From contig JAPDOI010001062.1 of assembly GCA_029168955.1 (NCBI GenBank), positions 62,001 to 126,000 on the forward strand: a DNA stretch of 64,000 nucleotides. The letters run 5' to 3'. Below the pieces are notes generated by a model. That model saw nothing but the letters and a program-made list of their open reading frames with translations. It searched no databases and had not been told where the DNA came from. The position numbers were made by a program, and so were the translations under genes. Below, piece by piece: positions 53,040-64,000 of the stretch; the first letter of the stretch is position 1, and each line of letters opens with the position of its first letter. Source of the DNA: Aplectana chamaeleonis. Taxonomy: Eukaryota > Nematoda > Chromadorea > Rhabditida > Cosmocercidae.

Positions 53040-55285
53040 TTGAGACACCGTGAACACAGGCGCGAGTTACCACCTCCCGATCCGTACGGAGTTCAAAAGC
53101 GAAGCCCTTATATCTTCCTCACCGAGGACCACGCTCGTCAACCTCAAAAAGGCGGACTGGTTCAAGTCTTCATTAGAGCTGGAACAATCTGTTGATTCTG
53201 ACTTCCGGGCGAACCACCTGGAAATGGATCGATTCCTCACATCAGCTATAAAGGCAACGACCTTACAATCAATCCCTAAGGGCAGACGTGAAGCTTTTAC
53301 GCCGGACCTGCCAGACACCGCTAAGGACTTCATACGTGAAAGTGGCGCGATTCGTTGAACGGACCCCACCAACACCAGCTTAACAGGGAAATCTCAGATG
53401 AAGTGAGGAAGGACCGACAACAGACTTGGAAAGCTTTTGTGGAAGGCATAGATCATCGTACAGACTCCTCCAATCTCTGGTCAACCATGGAAGCTTTGGA
53501 TTGCCGTTCAGTGAAACCTAATCCCATCCGATTTTCGCATAGGGAAAAGCCGTCGAGCAACAAAATGCGGCCTACCTTTTTACAAACAGTTCAGTTCACC
53601 ATTTTCTCATCAAAGCCTTAAGTCGTCACGAAGGACCTTTCGATGGATCAAGAGCTGTTCGAGAGAACATGTTCCACTAATTACGACCGCCCTCATTGAT
53701 GCCGCCTTGAAGAAATGGAAGCTATCTAGAGCGTTGGATAGAAGTGGTGTGGCCCCTATTCTCCTCAAACATTCAGGAACAATTTTTCGTCAATGCCTTA
53801 GAGCCCTCTTCAACAGCATCCTGCAAACTGGACCGATTCCGACGTCGTGGAAGGAGACAAGAATCTTCCCACTCCTGAAGCCCGGGAAACCTGCAGAGGA
53901 TCTGAACAGCTACAGGCCTATTTCGATAATCTCATCTATGGCAGGCTCTTTCGAAAGAACCATTCTTCCTCCATTAGAGAGGCACCTGCAATTCATGGTT
54001 GCCAAAATAGTTTTCGGCTTCTCCACCACCTCAATTTGGTCAAACTTACGGTACTCATTACGGATGGGTTAAATGAGAAGAGACCGTCTAGCCGCTCAAT
54101 TATGGTTGCACTTGACTTGAAGAAAGCCTATGACACTGTCGTTATCTCCATTCTTTGTCAACAGCTTGCATAGTCATCCCTACCGAGAGGACTTGCGCGC
54201 TGGATTACTAGCTACCTGAAGGACAGGACAATACGAACAGAGTTCAGAGGCCAGATGTCAAGCGTAAGATTGGTGCGCTCCGTGGTACCGCAAGGTGCGG
54301 TTCTCTCTCCGCTCTTGTTTTCTTTCTACATCGAAGATCTCCCGGCACTCCCATCAAAAACACGCCTAGTCGGATATGCGGTTGGCCTAACACTGGCTGC
54401 ATCGGTTCCGGATGTGGAAACCTGCGAAAAACGTCTGAACGACTATCTTCCAAAAGCCTTGGAAGATCTGCACCTTAAACTGTTGCTCCAGAAGACCACT
54501 GTCTCTCTTCTTACAACACTGTCTGCTCAAGCGAGATATGCGCCGAAAGTTTTCATAAATGAAACACAAATCGCGCACGAAAAATAACCGACAATTCTCG
54601 ACTATCATTTTGATACTATGATGACGGAACGACTTCATGCGGAAGCTGTTCGCAAGAAGACTGCTAAAAGAACGAACCTCCTGAAAGCGCTGGCAGGAAG
54701 GAACTGGGAAGAAGCAAAGAGCTGCTCACAACGACCCATCGTGCCATCGGACAATCCTTGATGTCCTACGCTGCTCCAGCCTGGAGCGCGCTCATAGCAT
54801 CGTCTCACTGAGATCGGTTACAAGCTTGTCAAAATGCATTCTTGAAGACCGCGACGGGAAGCCTGGCGACGGCGAGCACAACCCACCTGAGTAACGAGAC
54901 GGGAATCGTGCCAGTTCAAGCTCATAATGAAATGCTGACACTTCAATATCGAACGGTTGCGACACTCGACCCAGGGCACCCATCGCACGACATGATGAAG
55001 AAGCCGGATCCATCAAGACACCTCAGGAAGCGCGTTAGAACTAGCAGGCCAGTGTCTGTAAGGCAAGGAAACGCAAAGGGCACTCGCAAAGAAGTTCACA
55101 AAGAGTTCGTAAAAGAGTTCTTGGGTACTATGAACTCTCTCCAGCTAAGAGGACCGCCGCCGAAGATGGCGAAGGAAGGAGAGACTTTGCCAAGATCAAA
55201 TCGGGCAGCGCTGTCTCAACTCCGGAGTGGTTTCTACTCAAAGTCGCCATGGTATCTTCACAAGACAGGAGCAGCCGATAATTCA
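53040..55285 (+). pseudogene. Degenerate jockey/CR1-like LINE (LINE 2)
   Basis: Conceptual pieces in order: a linker (NLKKADWFKSSLELEQSV, FLTSAIKATTLQSIPKGRREA); then TWKAFVEGIDHRTDSSNLW; RT fingers (LLKPGKPAEDLNSYRPISII); AFDTV-like VALDLKKAYDTVVIS near 54105-54140; VPQGAVLSPLLFSFYIEDLP near 54290-54345; and a C-terminal zone (RSNRAALSQLRSGFYSKSP near 55195-55250). The YADD box is changed to YAVG, and many stops and frameshifts separate the pieces, so no active enzyme could be made. No endonuclease was recognised before 53040. It ends exactly where LINE 3 starts (GGATCCGAGATGCTC at 55286). Confidence 0.82.
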
Positions 55286-57981
55286 GGATCCGAGATGCTC
55301 ATCCTGCGTATGGTGAATCTGTGGAGTCGACTACCAAGATTAAGAAGACTCATCAAACGAGCGTCAACAACTCCACGAGTTTTTTCTGTGTGGGAGTGAT
55401 TGTGGCTGGCTGCTGCACTCCTAATTGTTCTACTGTTACGAACTGGCATTGAGAAAAACCCCAGCCCGCAAAACAAGACTCCGCGATATCAATGCCGTCA
55501 ACGTGGATTATCGGCACAACATGCGAGCATCCAGTGCGGTGGTTGCCTTGGCTGGGTACGCCTCAAATGTTCGGGGTTAACTACCTAAAATCATTACACT
55601 GATGCCTATTGTTGTATGTATTGTATTAATTCACCTTCTACGGTTCCTCTTCATAGTCTCAACATTTTTCAACTTAATATTAATGGCTTGCGTGCCAAAC
55701 TTATAGAACTTACATTATACATTGAGCGCTCACAACCTGATGTCATCCTCCTACAAGAGACCAAACTTAGCGTGTCCTCCCAATGATAATGTTGTTGAAT
55801 GTATGGGAGTTCATATTGCATTGCAAAGTTGACCTCTAGATATTATCAATGTTTACATTCCCCCATCCACTTCTTGTCCCAATTCATTTGACTCCACTCC
55901 ATAACTACATGATGTACATTCAGTCCTCCCTTCTTCATAAGATGTCATGGCAGGTGACTTAAATGTTCATTCCTATTCCTGGATCTCCCCCTTAGATCCC
56001 AATGACAGAGGAGGACTACTTGTGGTTTTTGCGAATGATTGTGACCTAATTCCTAAAAACGAAGATTCTCCAACTGTCGACGAGCAGGCCCTCCTCGCCT
56101 GATATCACGTTCGTTTCGTATTCTCTTGTCATGTCTTGTAACTGGTTTACATCTCTGACCATGGCCAGTGATCATGACCTATCAGCATAACATTGGATCT
56201 GTCTCTCATTAGTCATCTCGCACCTTTTTCTGGATCCCGTAGCAAATTTTACACTACCTACAGTAAGGTTAACTGAGTCTTGTTTAAGGAGGTGCTACTC
56301 AGCCGGATAGCCAACTATCCACTAGCTGGCTCAGCACATGACAAAGAGAAGTTTGTCGTCGACACTATATGTGATGCCTCCAGAATAGCCATCCCGACCG
56401 GTCGCGTAAAAACGTTTCACGCTAACGTACCAAAGGAATGAATTCGGATATAAGGCTACCTGTCAGCTTGGAAAACTCTATGCTTCTGCCTCTTCACGAC
56501 GCGATAAGCAACACAGATGTACTTTACGTGCGATCAGGAAACCCAGTCGCCAGGACGTACCTGCTATTACTGCTTCTACTGTCACTGGCAATATCAAATC
56601 AATGAAGAATTCGAAGACAGAAGGATCTGACGTCATCTCAGCCGTTCACTTGAAGCGTTTGCCGGAACAATACGCTGAGGTACTTAGTGATCTTACCCAT
56701 TCGTCGATTAGCAGTGGTTTTATTCCTGCTCGTTGGGAACAAGCTCTCGTTCTCCCCATTCTCAAGCCTGGAAAACCAGAGGATAAAGCAACGTCACACC
56801 GTCCCATATCCCTATTATCCCCTATCGCTAAGCTGGCGAAAAAAATCATAAAACCGCATCTCCAAGGCGCACTACAGCAAAACTTTCATCAACATGGCTT
56901 CAAAAAAGCGCACTCCACTATCACCGCACTAACGTCATTTACTGAACGCATCATTGCTGTTTTCAATAGGGAAACTCCCGCCGGCAGAAGTCTGGTCGTG
57001 GCAGTCGATCTGACAGTCGCTTTCGACAATGTCAGCACTTCATTGCTGTCAAAATCGATTCTAGACTGTAATATGTATGCCCGACTGGTGTTAACGATGG
57101 ACTGACAACTTCATCAAAAATCGCTCCATACGTATGAAGTTCGACGGACACTTATCGAAGTCGGTTCCCCTGAAGGCACGCGTTCCTCAAGGTGGAGTAT
57201 TATCGCCACGCCTATTCTCTCTCTATCTATTCGATATTCCGAAGCCGCCACCCAACATCCATATTTGTCTGTATGCTGACGACATCACAATTGTATGTAC
57301 TGACCCTGTTATTGACCGCGCCACTGCGGAGATGAACAAATACCTCTGCAGACGGGCCAAGTTTCTCGAACCGAAGTAGCTAAAGGTCTCTCCTTCTGAG
57401 TCGAGAGTTAATCTGTGCACTACTGCAACGGCTGAGCATCATCTACATCCCAAAGTTTTCTGGGAAGGTAATCAGTTGCCCCTGTCTGAGCACCCTCGGC
57501 TACTCTTAGTCTTCCTGGATCCTTCACTGCGCTTTCATGAGAACACGCGCATCCGAGCTGCTACTGTTAACACGCGAAATAACATCCTCCGTGCTCTGGC
57601 GGGCACCACTTGGGGTAGCACAAAGGAAGTTTTACAAACAACGTATAAGGCCATCATGAAGCCTACTTTGGAGCATGGAGCTCCGATATGGACCCGACAC
57701 CTGTCGGACACCTCTTGAAACAAGCTTTAACGAGTACAAAATACTGCACTACGTGCCCTCACCGGCTGCCCAGAGTCAACACCTATATCCCATCTTCTTC
57801 AAGAATGTGCCATACTTCCTGTCAACCAGCACTGCCAACTGCAGTCACAACAGCTCCACATTGGCATAGTCAGGAATGCTGCACATCCCAACTACCCACT
57901 CCTGTCATCTGATCCTCATCCCCATAATATTCGCACACCGCTTCATACTGCTATTTCTACAGTGGATCATCAAAGATGGGT
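55286..57981 (+). pseudogene. Degenerate CR1-like LINE (LINE 3)
   Basis: The start near 55286 is shared with LINE 4. The N-terminal part reads LLLRTGIEKNPSP, a decayed 2A-like motif, then a PHD-type finger (ASIQCGGCLGWVRLKCSG). Endonuclease remnants follow (FQLNINGLRAKLIELTL, DVILLQETKL) with stops after 55780 and an apparent internal deletion. RT remnants include PARWEQALVLPILKPGK, the block at 57134-57379 with VPQGGVLSP and an intact LYADDITIV, then LEHGAPIWTRHLS. At least eight stops or frameshifts are present. It is cut off near 57981 by LINE 4. It belongs to the same broad family as LINE 1 but is clearly diverged. Confidence 0.85.
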
Positions 57982-60900
57982 GGATCCGAGATGCTCAACC
58001 TACGCGTGGTGGATCTGTGGAGTCGACTACCAAGAACAAGGAGACTCACCAAACGGGCATCAACAACCCCACGAGGAGTTTTTTCTGTGTGGGAGTGCGA
58101 ATGGCTGGCTGCCGCACTCCTTCGTTTTCTACTACTACGAGCTGGCATTGAGTGGAACCCAGGGCCGCGCAAGACTCCGCGATATCCCTGTTGTCACTGT
58201 GGATTATCGGCTCAACACGCTAGCGTTCAGTGCGGTGGTTGCCTTGGCTGGGTACTATAGTGAGGATCGAATATTCGAGTTCGAATAAATATTCGAATTT
58301 TTCGAACGAATTTTTATTCGAACATTCGAATATTCGAAAAGTGTGAATATTCGAACATTCTTCGAATTCGACTATTCGCAGAAAGTGAAAATTAGAACAT
58401 TATTCGAATTCGACTATTCGCAAAAGGTGAAAATTCGAACATTATTCGAATTCGACTATTCGCAAATTTCTATTCGCAAGTCGATTTCGACTATTCGGAA
58501 AAAGTGAATATTCGAATATTATTCGAATTCGACTATTCGGAAAAGGTGAATATTCAAATAATATTCGAATTCGACTATTCGGAAAAGGTGAATATTCGAA
58601 CATTATTCAAATTCGATTATTCTCAGAGGTGAATATTCGAACGTTATTCGAATTTGAATACCCGAGCTGATTTAACAAAAAATATGAAAATCAGCTCTAA
58701 TGTATAAAGGAATCGACATACCTTTCAAGATTGAATTCATTTTCTTCACTACTCCATTGTTCCATTTTTCCCAACGCAGGAGCTAAATTTTTTCCCCACA
58801 TCGTCTGAAGAGGCTTCTAGGACGGTTCTAACAGGGGGAGCCACATGGCAATCAAACTTGGCCACGCCCATTTTTTCACGCCGCCGCGCAATGATAACAC
58901 CAACCATAGCTCCGTTAGGTGGAGCCATGTTGTACTCCACCAACCTTCATCCCTGGGCAGTGAATTGGGGAGCCTTCACCATTGGGAGAACCGGTGACAA
59001 CCAATGAAACGCCCCGATAAAGAATGAAAGTGACCCGACACTCATGCAAGTCATTTTCAAGATTCAGTGGGTGTCACTGCCGATTTTTCGTTCATAACTG
59101 TTTTCTGCTCAAGGATAGACATTTGGTGAAAGCTGTTCTCAGTATTCACATACAATTCTGCATTGAAAACGCTTTCAGTTTTGAAAAATAAGTTCTCCTT
59201 CTTCCAGCCGAATTCAGTTCATAAAGTGCTTTTTTTTTAGCCTGAAATTATTTGTTCTTCGTTCATAACCTTTTTGTGCTTGGAGAGACCTTTGGTGGAG
59301 CGCGTCAACTTGTGCTTCCAGCTTGGGAAAGTATTTTCTCGATCCTTCAGCCTAATCCATTTTACGAAGCACCGGTTTTTCGCCTATAACTCTTTAACCT
59401 TTGGAGATAGGGTTTTGGTGAACGTTGTTTTTGAAATCTACGTAAAATTCTGAATCGAATGACATTTCGGGTTCCTAATTTTGCTTGCTTCATGAGCCAG
59501 CCGAGGTGGGGCCGAGCCCCGTTGTTGGCTCCGGCAGAACTCTGCGTCTCTGATTTAACCCATAGAGGCGAGAGCACCTATGGAAATAACTATGGAGCTC
59601 GGCTCCACCGACCTGGCTGGCTTTTGTGGCAAGCAAAGTTAGGAACCCGTTATATCATTCGACGCCGAATTTTACAGAGATTTCAGAAACAACCCTCACC
59701 AAACCCTATCTTCAACGGTTAAAGAGTTATAGGCGAAAAACCGGTGTTTCGTAAAATGAGTTACGCTGAAGGATCGAGAGAATATTTTTCCAAACTGGAA
59801 ACGGTATTCGATGCAGAATTTTATGTGGATTCCTAAAACAATCTTCACGAATGGGCTGTCTTTTAGGGTAAAAAAGTTATGGACGAAAAACTGATCGCTT
59901 TTAGTGAAAGAAACGCTAATTCATAAATTGAAATCGGCTGAGAGATTGGGAACGTATTTTCTCAAATTGAAAACATTATTTGACGCAAAATTCAATGAAG
60001 ATTTCGGAAAGAGCTCTGTTCAAAGATCCATCTAGAAGCGTAAAAATGGTATAAGCGAAGAACAGATGCGCAGTGTTTTCGACGTTTTTCAAAAATCGCT
60101 TGAAGAAATTTTCCGACAAATTTTGACTCCAAGACAGCTCAAAGGAAATTTTTTATGACCTACGCAGATCATTCCCCTAAGAAGATATGAATTTCTATAG
60201 GAGGTCATCTAACGGAAAAAATGTTTCAAAATTAATGATTAAAAATAAAAATACATTGAATGCAAGAAAAAGAGGAGAAAACGTCAAATTTTGAAGTTGC
60301 AAGTCTATAGGGAACCTTCACCATTCCCCACTCAGGTATCCTAAGCAACCTTCACCTCTCGGACCGTTGTCTCCACCCCAACGAACCTATGACACCAACC
60401 CGGGTTTTTCCTTCCCTTCCGAAATCGTTGCGGCGCGGAGAAATATGGATGGCCAAGTGGCCGCGATAACAACCCTTGGGGTGCTAAGCACAGATATGAC
60501 ATCCACTTGTCCACTGCATATGGTCACACCAATTTCTCCGCGCCGCAACGCTTCTGGCAGGGGAGGAAACCCCGGATTGGTGTTATAATTGCGCGGTGGC
60601 ACGGAAAAATGGGCGAGCCCTAGTGGGATGGCAATTGGCACCCCCCCCTCACCTTCTGGTGATAGCACCGATTAGGCTAAAACTTCGCCAAGAGGCCTTT
60701 CTGAGCTGTGGATTGAGATTCTCTTATCCTTTTCGCAATTTTTAAGGATTAATGGCTCAGGCGAAAACGCGCTCCACCCCCCGCTGAAAGCCGCCAGCGG
60801 GATAGTGGCCGTGGAGAGCAAAATCCGAAGTTTTGTCGCCCACGGTAGTAGCTATCGCGGGAGCGGTAGCGACTGTCGTGGGCGAGTAGCTGCTTCCTGC

Positions 60901-62390
60901 CCTGATAATAAGCCCCTCTGAGCTTTTTGTTTTCAAAAATATGTTCACGCACCGGTGCACGACGCGACCCGGCCAGTGTACCAAGCAGCAACTGGGGCCA
61001 CCAGCGATTGGGCAGGGCCTTCAGCGTCCAGCGAAACCGCGAAATTGGGCAATTGAACAGAAGGCATTGCCTTCATCGTAGTCCTGGCTCTAAACCGCGT
61101 CGTATGCCTCCCTTCCAAACTAGCGTCTTGAGCGTCCAGCATCTTTTTGGTGGCACGCTTTGCCCGTGATGGGCACGCTCTCGTGTCAGGAGGGCTAGCA
61201 CTCGCCTATCGCGTGTCTCCGGGAAAGTAGGAAGATCGGAGTGAGCGTCGAGCTCCTTTTTATCTGAGAAGGTTTAGGGGTAGGCTCTCTAGGCAAAATT
61301 TCAGTGATATCGGAGACTTTAACGGTATAATTACCCTACACTTACCGTGATCTTTCGAAGTACCGAAAGTGGACCTCTTATTCATGTTCAGCACCTCGAA
61401 TAAGCTCCTTAGGCTAAGTTAAAGCGGAAAGGTCGATTTTGTAGCATTCTTTGTGTTGTAGCCCGTACAGGTTTAGAGATGAGTCGTGCCTTATTAATTT
61501 CATTTGTAGGTGGAAATAAAGCTTTAGAAGAAGAATTCAACTTGTTATTGCCGCTCACTTCGTAGTTACGCGATATTGCTATGGATACTTAAATTATTCG
61601 TCATTCGAATATTCGAATTTCGAATATTCGTTCGTTCGAAATAAAAAAATGAACGAATTTATTCGAAATTCGTTCGTTTGAAATAAAAAAATGAGCGAAT
61701 TTATCCGAAATTCGTTCGTTCGAAATATAAAATGAACGAATTTATTCGAAATTCGTTCGTTCGAAATAAAAAATGAACGAATTTATTCGAAATTCGTTCA
61801 TTCGAAATAAAAAATGAACGAATTTTTTCGAAATTCGTTCGTTCGAAATAAAAAAATGAACGAATTTATTCGAAATTCGATCGTTCGGTCTTTTTTTAAA
61901 AAGTCCTCACTCTACTGGGTACACCTCAAATGTTCGGGGTTAGCTAGCTATAGTGACTACACTGATGCTTTTTGTTGTATATCTTGCTCTAATTCTCCCC
62001 CTAGTGCTCCTCATCATAGTCTGGACATTTTTCAACTTAACATTGATGGCCTGCGTGCCAAACTTGTTGAACTGACATTGTACATTGAACGCTATCGTCC
62101 TGATGTCATCCTCTTGCAGGCGACAAAACTTAGCGCTTTCTCTTCCCTACCCCGCCTCCCCGGTTACACGTCTTACCACCTCCCCCGTACTTCCCATGGT
62201 GGTGGCGTCTCTACTTTTGTAAAATCTTCTATTCCCTCACACCTCATTGCGCTCCCCGCTGATAATGTTGTTGAGTGTATCGGTGTCCATATTGTATTGC
62301 AAAGTTGCCCATTAGATGTTGTTAATGTTTATATTCCCCCAAACCACCTCTTGTCCCAATTCTTTTGATCCTACACCATTTTTGCTTACT
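57982..62390 (+). pseudogene. CR1-like LINE 5' part (LINE 4), split by a hAT
   Basis: The 5' part at 57982-58255 encodes LLRAGIEWNPGP (2A-like) and the first half of a PHD finger (CCHCGLSAQHASVQCGGC). The frame then continues after the 3.66-kb insertion at 61923 with VHLKCSG, AFCCISC, and the endonuclease start (FQLNIDGLRAKLVELTL; QATKL where QETKL is expected, so catalytic Glu is lost; LPGYTSYHLPRTSHGGG; VNVYIPP). Taking out 58256-61914 plus one copy of the 8-bp repeat restores the order seen in LINE 3. The element ends near 62390 against the palindromic element; no RT is present. Confidence 0.85.
58256..61914. mobile_element. hAT-like element, 3.66 kb, inside LINE 4
   Basis: Perfect 8-bp direct repeat CTGGGTAC at 58248-58255 and 61915-61922, fitting nTnnnnAn. 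The LINE 3 sequence near 55551-55558 shows the site before insertion. The ends are TATAGTGAGGAT and, on the complement, TAGAGTGAGGAC. The left 370 bp is GAATATTCG/TTCGAATT words and the right 300 bp is ATTCGTTCGTTCGAAATAAA units. Interior inverted repeats lie at about 59340-59740 and 60390-60600 (GCGGCGCGGAGAAAT/ATTTCTCCGCGCCGC), and a GC-rich zone at 60760-61200. No transposase. The 1.36-kb element at 14111 is its deletion derivative. Confidence 0.93.
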
Positions 62391-63400
62391 GTACACTATA
62401 CATGGGCATTCGACCCGAGTTTTCGATTGAATGAGTAATTCGAATACGGCCATCTAAAAAATTCCGAATAAATGAATACATTCGAATAATGCCTTTTAAA
62501 AAATCCCGAATAAATGAATACATTCGAATAATGGCTTTTAAAAAATCCCGAATAAATGAAGATATTCGAATAAGGCGTTTTAAAAATTCCCGAATAAATG
62601 AATATATTCGAATAAGGCGTTTTAAAAATTCCCGAATAAATGAATACCTCAGGCAATCGCCGCATTCTATGCGTGTCGGATATGCGTTCAACTCGAAGAC
62701 AAGGCGGTTCCAAGCACAGTCAGGGAACGTGCTGCTAGGGGAGCATGTGCTCCTATTGTGTTTCAAATTACAGCACGTGCCCCAACAAAGAAGCCGTCCA
62801 ATGAGTGCATGATACACATTCAACTCGATGACAAAACTATTATCAAAAAAAGGAAAGTATACGATGCACTCCTGAGACGGAACTGAGAGATCGACAGCTT
62901 CGCCGGTTCAATTACCCAAATTTGCGGTACTTTACCGGCCCGGCGGCTGGAAGCCTCGTTCAATCGCTGACGGCCTCAGATGGTGCTCGGCGAGCTGGCC
63001 GCGTCGCACGTAGGTGTGCCAGCCGCGTCGCGTCTGTGTGCTGCTACGATAACGCTGGACTACCTTGCAGCACGTACTCCTGCGACTGAATTTTGCGTCA
63101 CATGCTCCTGCCATAAAATTTTGCAGCACGTGCTGCTGTTTGGAGCACGTGCCCCTGTGATGAAGTCTTTCGATGGGTGTGGTCACTCGAGTTGAATGCA
63201 TATTCGACATGCATTGAAAGCGGCGGTTTTCTGAGACATTCGAATAATCCCTTTTAAAAATCCCGAATAAATGAATACATTCGAATAAAGCCTTTTCAAA
63301 ATTTCCGAATTAAATGAATATATTCGAAAAGTCGACCAACTATTCGAATCCTATTCAAATATTCGAATAATATTCGACATTTCGAAATCAAGGTCAATAT
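62391..63400. mobile_element. Palindromic element with 42-bp repeats
   Basis: About 62449-62645 holds 4-5 tandem copies of a 42-bp unit (CCCGAATAAATGAATACATT then CGAATAA.GGCTTTTAAAAA). Two more copies lie at 63237-63320. Between them, the segments 62655-62815 and about 63065-63215 are inverted relatives (CAGCACGTGC, GGAGCATGTGCTCC/GGAGCACGTGCC, TTCAACTCGA/ACTCGAGTTGAA). Ends and target duplication were not resolved. The 14-residue repeats in open frames come from the 42-bp period. Confidence 0.7.
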
Positions 63401-64000
63401 CACCACGGAACTTCCACTTCCGAAGAAACTAGGAGACTGTTTTTATCGTGAACTACCTTCAAGACGGGGAACGCTAACAAGGAAACTACCTATAGCCAAA
63501 GTGACAGTCCCACATAAACTGTACTTTTCTAGAACCACTTTAAACGTAGAGCCCGAATATGCCCTTCACAGCTGCCTAGTCACTCTGAAAAAAATCGTAA
63601 TAGGCATTCTCCCGTTTCGCATACCTATTGTACCATCCAAAAACGCATACTGATCTTTCGAGAAGCTGAAAACGGTCAATCGTGTTCAGCGCACAAAACA
63701 ACCCCCTGGACAAAGCTTGGGTAAAAGCACTTTTTCCCGAGCTTCCACGAAGTGATACCATTTCCCACATGTACCTATTTTCGTTTGAGCGTAAACCTAA
63801 ATCAAATAGGGCTTCAGAAAGCGTTGCAGAAAAACATTCCAGATTTGACCTTAAATTCCCCTAGAGGTGGTGGTGGTGGTGGGGGGTTGTTTGGATGCTG
63901 ATCACGAAGCTGAGGTTTCTTTGTCAATTGTCGACTAAATTCGTTCAAAGCTTCTCATCGGGAGGGAAATTTGATGGCAAAATGCGACTTTTGACGTTTC
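63401..64000. other. Unassigned right edge
   Basis: TTTTTATCGTGAACTACCTTCAAG at 63437-63460 resembles a decayed TTAA-element end. A GGT/GGG-rich run lies near 63863-63885. No gene recognised. Confidence 0.35.

Noticed and set aside
62391..63400. hAT-type 8-bp duplication around the 42-bp repeat element
   Set aside because: The sequence beside TATACATGGGC on the left (CTGTACAC) has no match at the right edge.

Overview
The window is eukaryotic and fits a parasitic nematode, most likely a strongylid such as a hookworm (medium confidence). Three things point there: short introns with TTTCAG/TTTAG acceptors; a minus-strand sphingomyelin synthase gene that resembles the Caenorhabditis SMS proteins as I remember them; and an RTE-type retrotransposon tail of the kind I associate with Ancylostoma and Necator. 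I see no bacterial operon, rRNA, convincing tRNA or CRISPR array. Nearly all of the 64 kb is transposable elements and repeats, many nested inside each other.

The one convincing host gene is the C-terminal part of a sphingomyelin synthase on the minus strand. It has five exons between 49585 and 33305, all joining in phase, with both catalytic motifs and a stop codon. One intron (45171-49146) holds an almost complete CR1-like LINE. Another (33438-44785, about 11.3 kb) is full of DNA transposons. The 5' exons were not found and probably lie beyond 64000. A lone exon at 7872-7981 looks like part of a TRA2/RSP-8-type RRM splicing factor.

Layout. 1-2480: a 21/42-bp minisatellite. 2494-7070: foldback and TTAA-flanked elements and an (ATTT)n tract. 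7872-8385: RRM exon and a LINE scrap. 10466-17643: palindromes, a nested TIR element, and hAT-like elements rich in GAATATTCG. 18881-26328: a three-layer nest of hAT in a TTA-flanked element in hAT, with (TG)n and a second 21-bp minisatellite inside. 26709-30909: TTAA elements, an RTE tail and a GC-rich foldback. 33305-49585: the sms gene with its transposon-filled introns. 50750-51775: a hAT scrap and a third, decayed 21-bp minisatellite. 53040-62390: three head-to-tail LINEs, the last split by a 3.66-kb hAT-like element with a perfect 8-bp duplication. 62400-63400: a palindromic element with 42-bp repeats.

The strongest pattern is a set of non-autonomous hAT-like elements. Their ends start TA, they are flanked by 8-bp target duplications (mostly of the hAT form nTnnnnAn), and much of their body is repeated short palindromes such as GAATATTCG. 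A second set is a TTAA-flanked MITE family with ends AGGCAGTGTTCACG. No transposase was recognised for either, so they must be moved by enzymes encoded elsewhere.
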